Shown here: positions 1 through 8,617 of the stretch, piece after piece
Layout of the letters: each line of letters opens with the position of its first letter
Numbering within the stretch: position 1 is the first letter of the stretch
NCBI RefSeq assembly: GCF_900207575.1
Contig: NZ_OAOQ01000003.1
Location: 304,737-368,736, forward strand
DNA from: Cereibacter ovatus
Lineage (GTDB): Bacteria > Pseudomonadota > Alphaproteobacteria > Rhodobacterales > Rhodobacteraceae
Length of the DNA: 64,000 nt
Reading direction: 5' to 3'
Notes under the pieces: model-generated
Told to the model about the DNA's origin: nothing
The model's database searches: none
What the model saw: the letters and a program-made list of their open reading frames with translations, nothing else
Made by a program: the position numbers and the translations under genes

Positions 1-2
1 GC

Positions 3-641
<639 letters not shown>

Positions 642-710
642 CCGACCATGCGGCGGGCGCTGGACAGGCGCCCCCGCCCCCGGCATCGTGGCAGGAAAAG
701 CCGGGCCACC

Positions 711-1892
711 ATGCAAGACCTGTCCCAGTCCCCCACCGACCGCCGCTTCGTGCAGAACCCCTACAGGTTCTACGAAACGGCTCGCGCGGCGGGCCCGTTC
801 TTCTTCTGGAACGACCTAGGCCTGCCCTGCACCACCTCGCATGCCGCAGTGAACGCCATCCTGCGCGACCGCCGCTTCGGCCGCGAACCCCCTCCAACCG
901 CGCGCCAGCCGCCGCCCGAGCACCTGAAAGCCTTCCAGCAGGTCGAGGATCACTCGATGCTGGAACTGGAACCCCCACGCCATACCCGGCTGCGCGGCCT
1001 CGTGTTGCGCGCCTTCACCGCGCGCCGGATCGCCGCCATGGCGCCGGAAATCGCAACCCTCGCCCACCGCCTGATCGATGATCTGCCCGATCCCGAAACC
1101 GACCTCATCCCCGGCTTCTGCCAACGCCTGCCGATCACGCTGATCGCGCGGCTGATCGGCATCCCCGAATCCCTCGCCCCCGAACTGCTGCGCTGGTCCT
1201 CGGCCATGGTCGCGATGTATCAGACCGGCCGCAGCCGTGCGGTGGAAGAACGCGCCGCCACCGCCGCCGCCATCTTCACCGAGTTCCTGAACCTCCACAT
1301 CAAGGCCCGCCGAACCCGCCCCGCCGATGACCTCCTCACGCACCTGATCGCCGCCGAATCCGACGGCGCCAAACTCTCACCCGATGAGGTGATCTCGACC
1401 TGCATCCTGATCCTGAACGCCGGCCACGAGGCCGCAGTCCATGCCATCGGCAACGCGGTCGCAACCCTCCTCACCCAGGCCACCCCGCCCGAGGCACTCT
1501 GCACCCCCAACATCGCCCGCACGGTCGAGGAACTTCTGCGCTTCAACCCGCCGCTGCACCTGTTCCGCCGCACCGCCTATGCCAACGCCGAGATCATGGG
1601 CCAGCCCATCCCGCAAGGCGCAACGGTGGGCCTGCTCCTCGCCGCCGCCAACCGCGACCCCGGCCACTGGCACCGCCCCCACCACTTCCGCTGGACCCGA
1701 CCCGAACACGCCCACCTCGCCTTCGGCGCCGGCATCCACTTCTGCCTCGGCGCCCCGCTCGCCCGCCTCGAACTGGCCACCGCGCTGCCGATCCTGTTCA
1801 CCCGCCTGCCCGGCCTGCGCCTGACCCGCCGCCCGCGCTACGCCGCAACATGGCACTTTCGCGGCCTCGAACGACTGCCCGTCACCCGCTGA
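711..1892 (+). CDS. Cytochrome P450 (bacterial soluble type)
   Basis: Haem-thiolate monooxygenase of 393 residues with no membrane anchor, so probably a soluble class I P450 needing a ferredoxin partner. The haem-binding segment FGAGIHFCLGAPLA carries the ligand Cys near residue 345. The K-helix ExxR is EELLR near residue 273. The I-helix has AGHEA near residue 237, where most P450s have AG(D/E)T, so the proton-relay Thr is replaced by Ala. ATG 711 is chosen because it begins a typical P450 N-terminus (SPTDRRFVQNPYRFYE); an in-frame ATG at 648 would add 21 Arg-rich residues. The substrate is unknown and no redox partner is adjacent. Confidence 0.85.
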   Translation: MQDLSQSPTDRRFVQNPYRFYETARAAGPFFFWNDLGLPCTTSHAAVNAILRDRRFGREPPPTARQPPPEHLKAFQQVEDHSMLELEPPRHTRLRGLVLRAFTARRIAAMAPEIATLAHRLIDDLPDPETDLIPGFCQRLPITLIARLIGIPESLAPELLRWSSAMVAMYQTGRSRAVEERAATAAAIFTEFLNLHIKARRTRPADDLLTHLIAAESDGAKLSPDEVISTCILILNAGHEAAVHAIGNAVATLLTQATPPEALCTPNIARTVEELLRFNPPLHLFRRTAYANAEIMGQPIPQGATVGLLLAAANRDPGHWHRPHHFRWTRPEHAHLAFGAGIHFCLGAPLARLELATALPILFTRLPGLRLTRRPRYAATWHFRGLERLPVTR

Positions 1893-1942
1893 TCCGCCCC
1901 GGCAGCCCGCATGTCCATCCACTGGCCAGACCCGCCTGTTCA

Positions 1943-1982
1943 TTCTGGCCCAAATATCCCGGGGTCCGGGGCAGCGCCCCGG
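1943..1982 (-). terminator. Hairpin plus ATATTT terminator module (copy 1)
   Basis: Read on the minus strand, downstream of the Lrp-family gene, a 7-bp stem (CCGGGGC, 1966-1972, with GCCCCGG, 1976-1982; loop AGC) is followed by CCCCGGGATATTTGGGCCAG. It also lies in the space where the P450 (+) and Lrp (-) genes converge. It is one of four similar modules in the window. Confidence 0.5.
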
Positions 1983-2004
1983 CGCGGTCCACCGGCGCCG
2001 CGCC

Positions 2005-2466
2005 TCAGACCGGCAGCACCGTCGTCGACTTGATCTCCTCCATCGACAAAAGCGCCGTCACATTGTGGATACGCACCTCGGATATCAACGCCTGATAGAA
2101 CTTGTCATAGGCCCGCGCATTCGAGACCCGCACCTTGAGGATATAATCGATGTCCCCCGCCAGCCGGTGCGCCTCCAGAACTTCGGGCCGGTCGCGCAGC
2201 GCCTTCAGGAACCGGCGCTGCCAGTCGGCCTCATGCTCGGACGTGCGGATCAGCACGAAGAAACATGCCTCCAGCCCCAGCGCCTCGGCATCCAGCAGGG
2301 CGGTCTCGCGCAGGATCACCCCGGCCTCGCGCATCCGGCGGATACGATTCCACACTGGCGTCTTCGAAGATCCCACCTTGCGCGCGATCTCGTCCAGCGA
2401 CTGGCTGGCGTCGGCCTGCAACTCGGCAAGGATTTTCCTGTCCATCTCGTCCAGCCGGACCGCCAT
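2005..2466 (-). CDS. Lrp/AsnC-family transcriptional regulator
   Basis: DNA-binding regulator of 153 residues, the normal Lrp/AsnC length. An N-terminal winged helix-turn-helix (LDEMDRKILAELQADASQS, then SSKTPVWNRIRRMREAGVI) precedes a RAM effector-binding domain containing RLAGDIDYILKVRV. Lrp proteins form dimers to octamers and sense amino acids. The start at 2466 (MAVRLDEMD) matches the family; an upstream in-frame start at 2511 would add 15 atypical residues. It is transcribed divergently from the cobA-cysI-cysH sulfur operon across about 140 bp, so control of that operon in response to cysteine or methionine is a reasonable inference, not shown by the sequence. Confidence 0.88.
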   Translation of the reverse strand: MAVRLDEMDRKILAELQADASQSLDEIARKVGSSKTPVWNRIRRMREAGVILRETALLDAEALGLEACFFVLIRTSEHEADWQRRFLKALRDRPEVLEAHRLAGDIDYILKVRVSNARAYDKFYQALISEVRIHNVTALLSMEEIKSTTVLPV

Positions 2467-2509
2467 CCGCGCAACTCCCCTGATTGCGGAACCCCGTTCC
2501 GTCCAGCGC

Positions 2510-2608
2510 ACTGTAGGGAACGTTCTTCCTTATCTGCAAGGGCCCATGGCCGCCCCGGGGGAAAATATCCTATATTGCTCAGCGAACCCCCAGCGATGGA
2601 TGCCAAGG
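2510..2608. promoter_or_regulatory. Divergent lrp/cobA control region with palindromes
   Basis: The space between the divergent regulator and sulfur operon holds two short dyads: GAACGTTC inside GGGAACGTTCTTCC near 2518-2525, and AATATCCTATATT near 2564-2576, the second resembling an AT-rich -10/operator next to the cobA side. Lrp-type regulators bind AT-rich dyads. These are candidates only; no convincing -35 box is seen 17 bp from TATATT. Confidence 0.35.
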
Positions 2609-3373
2609 ATGACGCAAGCGCACACCGCCCCCGGACAGGTCATTTTCGTCGGCGCCGGCCCCGGCTCGATCGATCATCTGACCATGGGCGCCTGCCGCGC
2701 GATCACCCAGGCCGAGGTGGTGATCCACGACCGCCTGATCGGTCCCGACATCCTTGAGCTGATCCCGCCCTCGGCCACGCGGATCGCAGCCGGCAAGGAA
2801 GGCTTCGGCCCCTCGACCCCGCAGGACACGATCAACGCCCTGATCGTCGGGCATGCCGGCACCGGCCGCCGCGTCGTCCGGCTGAAATCGGGCGACAGCG
2901 GCATCTTTGGCCGGCTGGACGAAGAGATCGAGGCGCTGGATGCCGCCGGCATCGCATGGCGCATCGTGCCCGGCCTGACCACCGCCGCCGCCGCCGCCGC
3001 CAGCATCGGCCAAGGCCTGACCAAACGCGGCCGCAACGCCGCGTTGCGCATCGTCACCGGCCACGACATGGCCGGTTTCGCTGAACAGGACTGGCGCGGC
3101 CTTGCCCGCCCCGGCGAGGTGGCGGCGATCTACATGGGCAAGAAATCCGCCCGCTTCATTCAGGGGCGCCTGATGATGCATGGCGCGGCCCCCGACACCC
3201 CCGTCACCGTGGTCGAAAACGTCAGCCGCGCCGACGAGCGCACCGTTGCCGCCACGCTTGCCACCCTGCCTGATGCGGTTGCGGGCCTTGCCGGGCCTGC
3301 CATCGTGCTTTACGGCCTTGCCCCGCGCCGCGCGGCGGCGGCCCTGCCCCAGTTGAAGGAAGCCCACGCATGA
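2609..3373 (+). CDS. cobA: Uroporphyrinogen-III C-methyltransferase (SUMT)
   Basis: Methylates uroporphyrinogen III twice with S-adenosylmethionine to give precorrin-2, the branch point to sirohaem and cobalamin. At 254 residues it is a single-domain SUMT, lacking the precorrin-2 dehydrogenase/ferrochelatase domain of full CysG, which must be encoded elsewhere. Motifs are VGAGPGSIDHLT near residue 12, RLKSGDSGIFGR, and the PGLTTA...ASIGQGLTKR segment. An in-frame ATG nine bases upstream (2600) is an alternative start. It heads the sulfur operon and overlaps the next gene by 4 bp (ATGA). The context, with sirohaem-dependent CysI downstream, says its main job here is sirohaem supply. Confidence 0.9.
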   Translation: MTQAHTAPGQVIFVGAGPGSIDHLTMGACRAITQAEVVIHDRLIGPDILELIPPSATRIAAGKEGFGPSTPQDTINALIVGHAGTGRRVVRLKSGDSGIFGRLDEEIEALDAAGIAWRIVPGLTTAAAAAASIGQGLTKRGRNAALRIVTGHDMAGFAEQDWRGLARPGEVAAIYMGKKSARFIQGRLMMHGAAPDTPVTVVENVSRADERTVAATLATLPDAVAGLAGPAIVLYGLAPRRAAAALPQLKEAHA

Positions 3374-3675
3374 GCCGCCCGTTCACCCCCAAGGTCGTGA
3401 CCGCCAACGCGCTTCTGGAAGGCGATGTGGTCTATCTGACCGCCGAAGACCGCTGGACCCGCCACCACCACGAGGCCGAACTGATCGAGGACGAGGCCCA
3501 CGCCCAGATGCGCCTTCTGTTCGCATCGGCCCGCAAGGCCGAGGTCGTCGGCGCCTATCTTGCCGACGCAAAGACCGGCGCCCACGGCCCCGAACCGATC
3601 CACTTCCGCGAGGCGTTCCGCACCCGCGGTCCGTCCAACTACCGCCACGGCAAGCAGGAACTGGCCGCGCGCTGA
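3370..3675 (+). CDS. DUF2849 protein of the sulfite-reduction operon
   Basis: Small soluble protein of 101 residues belonging, by recognition, to the DUF2849 family that recurs next to sirohaem sulfite reductases in alphaproteobacteria. Features seen are an N-terminal segment VVTANALLEGDVVYLT, a His-rich stretch WTRHHHEAELIEDE, and C-terminal FRTRGPSNYRHGKQE; there are no cysteines and no membrane segments. It starts within the cobA stop (ATGA) and ends 20 bp before cysI, so translation is coupled. The function is not known. The fixed position suggests an accessory role in sulfite reduction or sirohaem handling, which is inference. Confidence 0.8.
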   Translation: MSRPFTPKVVTANALLEGDVVYLTAEDRWTRHHHEAELIEDEAHAQMRLLFASARKAEVVGAYLADAKTGAHGPEPIHFREAFRTRGPSNYRHGKQELAAR

Positions 3676-3695
3676 CGCCCGGGGGAAAGACCGCC

Positions 3696-5366
3696 ATGTA
3701 TCGCTATTCCGATTTTGACGAAGCCTTCGTCCGCACCCGTGTCGCCCAGTTCAGCCAACAGGTCGCGCGCCGCATCGACGGGTCGCTGACCGAGGACGAG
3801 TTCCGCCCCCTGCGGCTGATGAACGGACTTTACCTGCAACTTCACGCCTACATGCTGCGGGTGGCGATCCCCTATGGCACGCTGTCCAGCCGGCAGATGC
3901 GCCAACTGGCCCTGATCGCCGAGCGGTGGGACAAGGGCTATGGCCATTTCACCACCCGCCAGAACATCCAGTTCAACTGGCCGAAGCTGCCGGATGTGCC
4001 CGCGATCCTGTCGGCCCTGGCCGATGTGGAAATGCACGCCATCCAGACCAGCGGCAACTGCGTGCGCAACGTCACCGCCGACCATTTCGCCGGCGCCGCC
4101 GCCGACGAGATCGAAGACCCCCGCCCGGTGGCCGAGCTTCTGCGCCAATGGTCCACCGACCACCCGGAATTTCAGTTCCTGCCGCGCAAGTTCAAGATCG
4201 CGATCACCGGCTCTCCGAACGACCGGGCGGTGACCAAGGCGCATGACATCGGCCTGCGCATGGTGCGCAATGCGGCCGGCGATGCAGGGTTCGAGGTGAT
4301 CGTGGGCGGCGGCCTTGGCCGCACCCCGATGGTCGGCCGCGTCGTGCGGGACTTCCTGCCCAAGGCCGACCTGCTGCCCTATGTCGAGGCGATCCTGTCC
4401 GTCTACAACGAGCTTGGCCGCCGCGACAACAAATACAAGGCCCGGATCAAGATCCTTGTCCACGAGACCGGGCTCGAGGATCTGCGCGCCATCATCGAGG
4501 AACGGTTCCACGAGACCCGCGCCGAATTCGGCGGCGCCGACCAGACCCTTCTGGCCGCGATCGAGGCCGCCTTCGCGCCGCCCGCCTTCCGCACCGCGCC
4601 CACGGATGCGTTCGACGCCTTCTACGCCGCCGACCCCGTGTTCCGGTCCTGGGCCGACACCAACCTTGCCCGGCACCGCCGCGACGGCTATGCCATCGTG
4701 ACGATCAGCCTGAAGGCCCATGGCGCGACGCCGGGCGATGCCACCGCCGAACAGATGCGGGTGATGGCCGATCTGGCCGAGCGGTATGGCCATGACGAAC
4801 TGCGCATCAGCCACGAACAGAACGTGATCCTGCCCCATGTCCACAAATCGGACCTGCCGGCGGTTCATGCCGCACTGGCGCAGGCGGGGCTGGCCACCGC
4901 CAATGTCGGGCTGATTTCCGACATCATCGCCTGCCCCGGCATGGATTACTGCGCGCTGGCCACCGCGCGTTCGATCCCTGTCGCGCAAGAGATCGCAACC
5001 CGGTTTGACGCGCTGAAACTGGAACACGACATCGGGCCGATGAAGCTGAAGATCTCGGGCTGCATCAACGCCTGCGGCCATCACCATGTCGGCCATATCG
5101 GCATCCTTGGGCTGGATCGCGCGGGGGTCGAGAACTACCAGATCACGCTGGGGGGCGATGGCACCGAAACCGCCACCATCGGGGAAAAGACCGGCCCCGG
5201 CTTCGCCTATGACGAGATCGTGCCCGCGATCGAGCGGCTGGTCAGCGCCTATCTGGCCATCCGCGCCGAACCGTCCGAGACCTTCCTTGACACCTACCGG
5301 CGCTTGGGCGCAGGCCCGTTCAAGGCTGCCCTTTACCCCACGGAAGGGAAACGGGATGCTGCGTGA
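3696..5366 (+). CDS. cysI: Sulfite/nitrite reductase haemoprotein (sirohaem, 4Fe-4S)
   Basis: Six-electron reduction of sulfite to sulfide for cysteine synthesis. The protein has 556 residues, a normal length. The two cysteine pairs that hold the [4Fe-4S]-sirohaem centre are present: CPGMDYC near residue 413 and CINAC near 455 (in SGCINACGHHHVGHIGILG). The N-terminal half has the parasitic ferredoxin-like repeat with GHFTTRQNIQFNW. A GGGGAAAG ribosome site precedes ATG 3696. No cysJ flavoprotein is present; an fpr gene closes the cluster, so electrons probably come from ferredoxin. It overlaps cysH by 11 bp. By sequence alone a nitrite reductase cannot be fully excluded, but cysH next door argues for sulfite. 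Confidence 0.92.
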   Translation: MYRYSDFDEAFVRTRVAQFSQQVARRIDGSLTEDEFRPLRLMNGLYLQLHAYMLRVAIPYGTLSSRQMRQLALIAERWDKGYGHFTTRQNIQFNWPKLPDVPAILSALADVEMHAIQTSGNCVRNVTADHFAGAAADEIEDPRPVAELLRQWSTDHPEFQFLPRKFKIAITGSPNDRAVTKAHDIGLRMVRNAAGDAGFEVIVGGGLGRTPMVGRVVRDFLPKADLLPYVEAILSVYNELGRRDNKYKARIKILVHETGLEDLRAIIEERFHETRAEFGGADQTLLAAIEAAFAPPAFRTAPTDAFDAFYAADPVFRSWADTNLARHRRDGYAIVTISLKAHGATPGDATAEQMRVMADLAERYGHDELRISHEQNVILPHVHKSDLPAVHAALAQAGLATANVGLISDIIACPGMDYCALATARSIPVAQEIATRFDALKLEHDIGPMKLKISGCINACGHHHVGHIGILGLDRAGVENYQITLGGDGTETATIGEKTGPGFAYDEIVPAIERLVSAYLAIRAEPSETFLDTYRRLGAGPFKAALYPTEGKRDAA

Positions 5367-6111
5367 TCGGCCGCAAGGCACGGTGGCTGAACGGGTGGCG
5401 CTGCTGAATGCGCGCTACCGCCACCACGCCGCCACCACGGTGCTGGAACATGCGTTGAAGGATGCCGATCTGGGCCGGGTGGCGCTGGTTTCATCCTTCG
5501 GGGCGGAATCGGTGGTGCTGTTGCACCTTGTCTCGGTCATCGCGCCCGAGACGCCGGTGATCTTCATCGACACCCGGATGCTGTTTCAGGAAACGCTCGA
5601 CTATCAGCGCCAACTGGCCGACACGCTGCATCTGTGCGACATCCGCACCATCCGCGCCACCCAGCCGCGGGTCTCGTTCGAAGATCCCGACGGCACGCTG
5701 AACCAGTTCAACACCGACGCCTGCTGCGCCGTGCGCAAGGTCGAACCGCTGGAACGCGCACTGAGGGATTTTGACGGCTGGATCACCGGCCGCAAACGCT
5801 ATCAAAGCGGCAACCGCGCCTCGGTCGAGTTCTTCGAGGCCGAAGACGACCGCCGCATCAAGGTGAACCCGCTGGCGCACTGGGGCCGCGAGGATCTGGA
5901 AGACTACATCGCGAACAACAACCTGCCGCGGCATCCGCTGGTGGCGAAGGGCTATCCGTCGATCGGATGCGAGCCCTGCACCTCGCCGGTCAAACCGGGC
6001 GAAGATCCGCGCGCGGGCCGGTGGCGCGGCTCTGACAAGACCGAATGCGGCATCCATTTCATCAACGGCCGCGCCGTGCGCGGACCCGTCAACAAGGAGG
6101 ACGCCGCATGA
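5356..6111 (+). CDS. cysH: Adenylylsulfate (APS) reductase, assimilatory
   Basis: Reduces adenylylsulfate to sulfite and AMP with thioredoxin. The 251 residues include both cysteine pairs that mark the [4Fe-4S] APS-type rather than the iron-free PAPS type: ACCAVRKVEPL near 122 and GCEPC near 204. The catalytic cysteine is in ECGIHF near 229. SSFGAESVVLLHL is the nucleotide-binding loop. ATG 5356 overlaps the cysI stop by 11 bp, and the gene ends in an ATGA overlap with the DUF934 gene, so all are translationally coupled. The substrate assignment to APS follows from the extra cysteines and is well established for the family. Confidence 0.93.
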   Translation: MLRDRPQGTVAERVALLNARYRHHAATTVLEHALKDADLGRVALVSSFGAESVVLLHLVSVIAPETPVIFIDTRMLFQETLDYQRQLADTLHLCDIRTIRATQPRVSFEDPDGTLNQFNTDACCAVRKVEPLERALRDFDGWITGRKRYQSGNRASVEFFEAEDDRRIKVNPLAHWGREDLEDYIANNNLPRHPLVAKGYPSIGCEPCTSPVKPGEDPRAGRWRGSDKTECGIHFINGRAVRGPVNKEDAA

Positions 6112-6515
6112 GCGTCATCGTCACCGACGCAGGCTTTCGCGCCGATGACTGGCAGGCAGGCTTTGCAGGTCTGGACAGCCTTGCCGATGGCGCCGAGGCG
6201 CTGGATCTGGCCAATACCGACGATCCCGCCCGGCTTGGAAACCGGCTGGCGGGGTTGAAGCTGATCCGCATCGCCTTTCCCGCCTTTGGCGACGGGCGCG
6301 GCTTCACGCTGGCCAAACGCCTGCGCCGGATGGGATATACTGGCCGCCTGCGGGCCCATGGCCCGCTGCTGGCCGACCAGTATGCCATGGCCCGCCGGTC
6401 CGGCTTTGATGAGGTCGAGATCCCCGACGATCTGGCCGCCCGTCAGCCACAGGAGCAGTGGCTGTTCCGCGCCGACTGGCGAAACCATGACTATCAGTCG
6501 CAGCTTAAAGCCTGA
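6108..6515 (+). CDS. DUF934 protein, sulfite-reduction accessory
   Basis: Soluble protein of 135 residues recognised as DUF934, a family almost always next to cysI/cysH in proteobacteria. Conserved-looking parts are ANTDDPARLGNRLAGLKLIR, FPAFGDGRGFTLAKRLR and RAHGPLLADQYAMARRSGFD; the C-terminus RADWRNHDYQSQ is family-like. There are no cysteines. An AAGGAGG ribosome site lies inside the end of cysH, and the start overlaps the cysH stop (ATGA). A strong hairpin follows immediately. Its biochemical role is unproven; neighbours suggest a partner or assembly factor of the ferredoxin-linked sulfite reductase. Confidence 0.85.
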   Translation: MSVIVTDAGFRADDWQAGFAGLDSLADGAEALDLANTDDPARLGNRLAGLKLIRIAFPAFGDGRGFTLAKRLRRMGYTGRLRAHGPLLADQYAMARRSGFDEVEIPDDLAARQPQEQWLFRADWRNHDYQSQLKA

Positions 6516-6547
6516 TTCCGGGCTTTCTTCGCAAGGTGCGAAGTTTT
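6507..6547 (+). terminator. Double hairpin terminator between DUF934 gene and fpr
   Basis: A first hairpin (AAAGCC...GGCTTT, 6507-6526) overlaps the DUF934 stop. It is followed by CTTCGCA/TGCGAAG with a 3-nt loop (6527-6543) and TTTT. This looks like an intrinsic terminator or attenuator that would separate fpr transcription from the cys operon. Confidence 0.7.
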
Positions 6548-6577
6548 ACTGAAAGAGCGGACCAAGGGGACCGTGCC

Positions 6578-7384
6578 ATGAACCAGAACGCCGCAGTTGT
6601 GAAAACCATGCCCGATGCGCAGACCGTCACCTCGGTGCAGCATTGGACAGACCGCCTGTTTTCCTTCCGCGTGACGCGGCCGCAGTCGCTGCGCTTCCGC
6701 TCGGGCGAATTCGTGATGATCGGGCTTCTGGACGAACGCGGCAAGCCGATCATGCGCGCCTATTCCATCGCCTCGCCCAACTGGGACGAGGAACTGGAGT
6801 TCTACTCGATCAAGGTGCCGGACGGGCCGCTGACCTCGCGGCTGCAACACATCCAGCCGGGCGACCAGATCATCCTGCGCCCGAAGCCGGTGGGCACGCT
6901 GGTGCTCGATGCGCTGCTGCCGGGCAAGCGGATCTGGTTCCTTGCGACGGGCACGGGCCTTGCGCCCTTCGCCTCGCTGATGCGCGACCCCGATACCTAT
7001 GAACGCTACGAGCAGGTGATCATGATGCACACCTGCCGCGAGGCGTCGGAACTGGAATACGGCCGGCAGCTGGTCGAAAGCCTGAAGGACGATCCGCTGA
7101 TCGGCGAGATGGTGGGCGACAAGCTGCTTTACTATCCCACCACCACGCGCGAAGCGTCGGACCGGATGGGCCGCATCACCGACAACCTGACCTCGGGCAA
7201 GGTGTTCACCGATCTGGGCATCCCGCAGATGAACATGGAAGAAGACCGCGCCATGGTCTGCGGATCGCTTCAGTTCAACATCGATGTGAAGAACGTGCTG
7301 GAAAGCTTCGGCCTGCGTGAAGGCGCGAACTCGGAACCGTTGGAATATGTGGTCGAGAAGGCGTTTGTCGGCGACGGCATCTGA
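6578..7384 (+). CDS. fpr: Ferredoxin-NADP+ reductase
   Basis: FAD enzyme that moves electrons between NADPH and ferredoxin or flavodoxin, here probably feeding sulfite reduction; family members also act in oxidative stress. It has 268 residues, the bacterial subclass I size. The FAD-binding motif is RAYSIASP, the NADP loop is GTGLAPFASL, and the C-terminal extension EYVVEKAFVGDGI is the alphaproteobacterial type that covers the flavin. ATG 6578 follows AAGGGG; in-frame codons from 6536 would add an atypical tail. The gene lies after a terminator hairpin, so it may have its own promoter even though it sits behind the cys genes. Confidence 0.95.
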   Translation: MNQNAAVVKTMPDAQTVTSVQHWTDRLFSFRVTRPQSLRFRSGEFVMIGLLDERGKPIMRAYSIASPNWDEELEFYSIKVPDGPLTSRLQHIQPGDQIILRPKPVGTLVLDALLPGKRIWFLATGTGLAPFASLMRDPDTYERYEQVIMMHTCREASELEYGRQLVESLKDDPLIGEMVGDKLLYYPTTTREASDRMGRITDNLTSGKVFTDLGIPQMNMEEDRAMVCGSLQFNIDVKNVLESFGLREGANSEPLEYVVEKAFVGDGI

Positions 7385-7403
7385 CGCCCGGCTGATCCTT
7401 GGC

Positions 7404-7441
7404 AAGGCGCCGCGCGGCCAGTCGCGCGGCGCCTTTGCATT
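7404..7441 (+). terminator. Strong intrinsic terminator of fpr
   Basis: Perfect 13-bp stem AAGGCGCCGCGCG (7404-7416) with its complement at 7423-7435, six-base loop, then TTTGCATTTT. It closes fpr. Confidence 0.85.
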
Positions 7442-7640
7442 TTCGCCACCGCCGCGCGCCCCGTGGCCAAGCCGATCCCACCGCCAGACCCGGCTTTTCA
7501 CGCCGTGCCGCGGACCTTGGGGGCGGCGGGCGCTTTCCCGGTCTCTTGCGCCGGCACCCGTTTTTGTGTCCTGCCGCGCCCCACGCCGCCATGTCGCAGG
7601 CATTCCCCGGGTCGGCATTGGCCGGCGCCTGCGAATCCGG
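7442..7640. other. fpr-infC intergenic stretch
   Basis: This is part of the 321-bp gap between fpr and infC. Apart from the fpr terminator at its left and the infC promoter at its right, I see no coding potential or clear structure. Confidence 0.5.
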
Positions 7641-7669
7641 TTGAAAGACCGGCCCTCTGACACTATTTT
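7641..7669 (+). promoter_or_regulatory. Candidate infC promoter
   Basis: TTGAAA (7641-7646), 17-bp spacer, TATTTT (7664-7669). Transcription would begin near 7676 and give a leader of about 30 bases before the infC ribosome site. Confidence 0.5.
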
Positions 7670-7705
7670 CCCGACACATTTGTTAACCGCTGAAGGAACG
7701 CCACC

Positions 7706-8251
7706 ATAGCCCGCAGACCCCACAACGCCCCGCCGCAACGCGATACGGGTCCCCGCGTCAATGAACGCATCCGCTGCCCCGAGATCCGCCTGATCGGCGC
7801 CGACGGCGAGAACATCGGCATCGTCACCCCGTCCCGCGCGATGATGATGGCGGAAGAGGCTGGCCTCGATCTGGTGGAGATTTCGCCGAACGCGGAACCG
7901 CCGGTCTGCAAGATCATGGACTTCGGCAAGTTCAAGTATGAGCAGCAGAAACGCGAGGCCGAGGCCCGCAAGAAGCAGCACATCATCGAGATCAAGGAAA
8001 TCAAGTTCCGTCCGGGCACGGATACCCACGATTTCGACGTGAAGATGCGCTCGTTGCTGAAGTTCCTTGAAGAAGGCGACAAGGTGAAGGTCACGCTGCG
8101 CTTCCGTGGCCGCGAGATGGCGCACCAGGAACTGGGGCTGGAGCTTCTGAACCGCGTGGCCGCGCAGGTGGCCGAAGCCGAAGCCGGCAAGGTCGAGTCG
8201 ATGCCGAAGCTGGAAGGCCGGCAGATGGTGATGATGATCGGCCCGAAATAG
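7706..8251 (+). CDS. infC: Translation initiation factor IF-3, apparent AUA start
   Basis: Binds the 30S subunit, blocks premature 50S joining and checks the start codon. The N-domain ([20 protein letters not shown]), linker and C-domain ([29 protein letters not shown]) are complete only if translation begins upstream of the first ATG at 7841. Reading back, the frame has an in-frame TGA at 7691-7693, leaving few codons. ATA at 7706 (ATA GCC CGC AGA) sits about eight bases after GAAGGA, the only sensible ribosome site. That gives 181 residues, the normal length. In E. coli infC starts with AUU, which IF-3 itself discriminates against (autoregulation); AUA would be the analogous device. Confidence 0.9.
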   Translation: MARRPHNAPPQRDTGPRVNERIRCPEIRLIGADGENIGIVTPSRAMMMAEEAGLDLVEISPNAEPPVCKIMDFGKFKYEQQKREAEARKKQHIIEIKEIKFRPGTDTHDFDVKMRSLLKFLEEGDKVKVTLRFRGREMAHQELGLELLNRVAAQVAEAEAGKVESMPKLEGRQMVMMIGPK

Positions 8252-8281
8252 GCCCGGCATTCACGCCCGTCAGATCACATG

Positions 8282-8308
8282 GGGGAGCCTGCGGCTCCCC
8301 TTTTGTTT
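8282..8308 (+). terminator. infC intrinsic terminator
   Basis: GGGGAGCC (8282-8289), loop TGC, GGCTCCCC (8293-8300), then TTTTGTTT. Placed about 30 bp after the infC stop; rpmI and rplT are not found downstream in this window. Confidence 0.85.
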
Positions 8309-8416
8309 GCCGCGACGCCCGTGCCACGACAGCCGCCCCCTTGGCCTCCGGGGCGATGGAGTCGCGGTCGGCCTGACGGCGTGCCGCGTGGTTCCCGGCG
8401 CAGCGCAAGGCGGGGC

Positions 8417-8543
8417 GGCCGTGCTGTCGCGCCGGTTTCCCATCGCGGGCTTCTGGTGCGCGGGGCGGCCTCGTCATGGCTGCCAGCCTTGGCCGTGCTG
8501 TCGCGCCGGTTTCCCATCGTGGGCTTTTGATGCGCGGGGCGGC
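8417..8543 (+). repeat. Two direct copies of a ~53-bp unit
   Basis: Within the 366-bp non-coding gap after infC, a unit starting GGCCGTGCTGTCGCGCCGG occurs at 8417-8470 and again at 8491-8543, 74 bp apart, with only a few substitutions (CGCGGGCTTCTGG versus CGTGGGCTTTTGA). No terminal inverted repeats or ORF are visible. The rest of the gap holds nothing I can name. Confidence 0.75.
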
Positions 8544-8617
8544 GGGGCTGACCCTTTGACGGCGCAGCGCACTGATGCGCAAGCGCGAGGGCGGCCGCTC
8601 GGCTGGTTCAGTTCCGA

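Noticed and set aside
3639..5381. A 580-codon minus-strand open frame opposite cysI
   Set aside because: Gly/Asp/Val-rich shadow; cysI has the sirohaem cysteines and operon overlaps.
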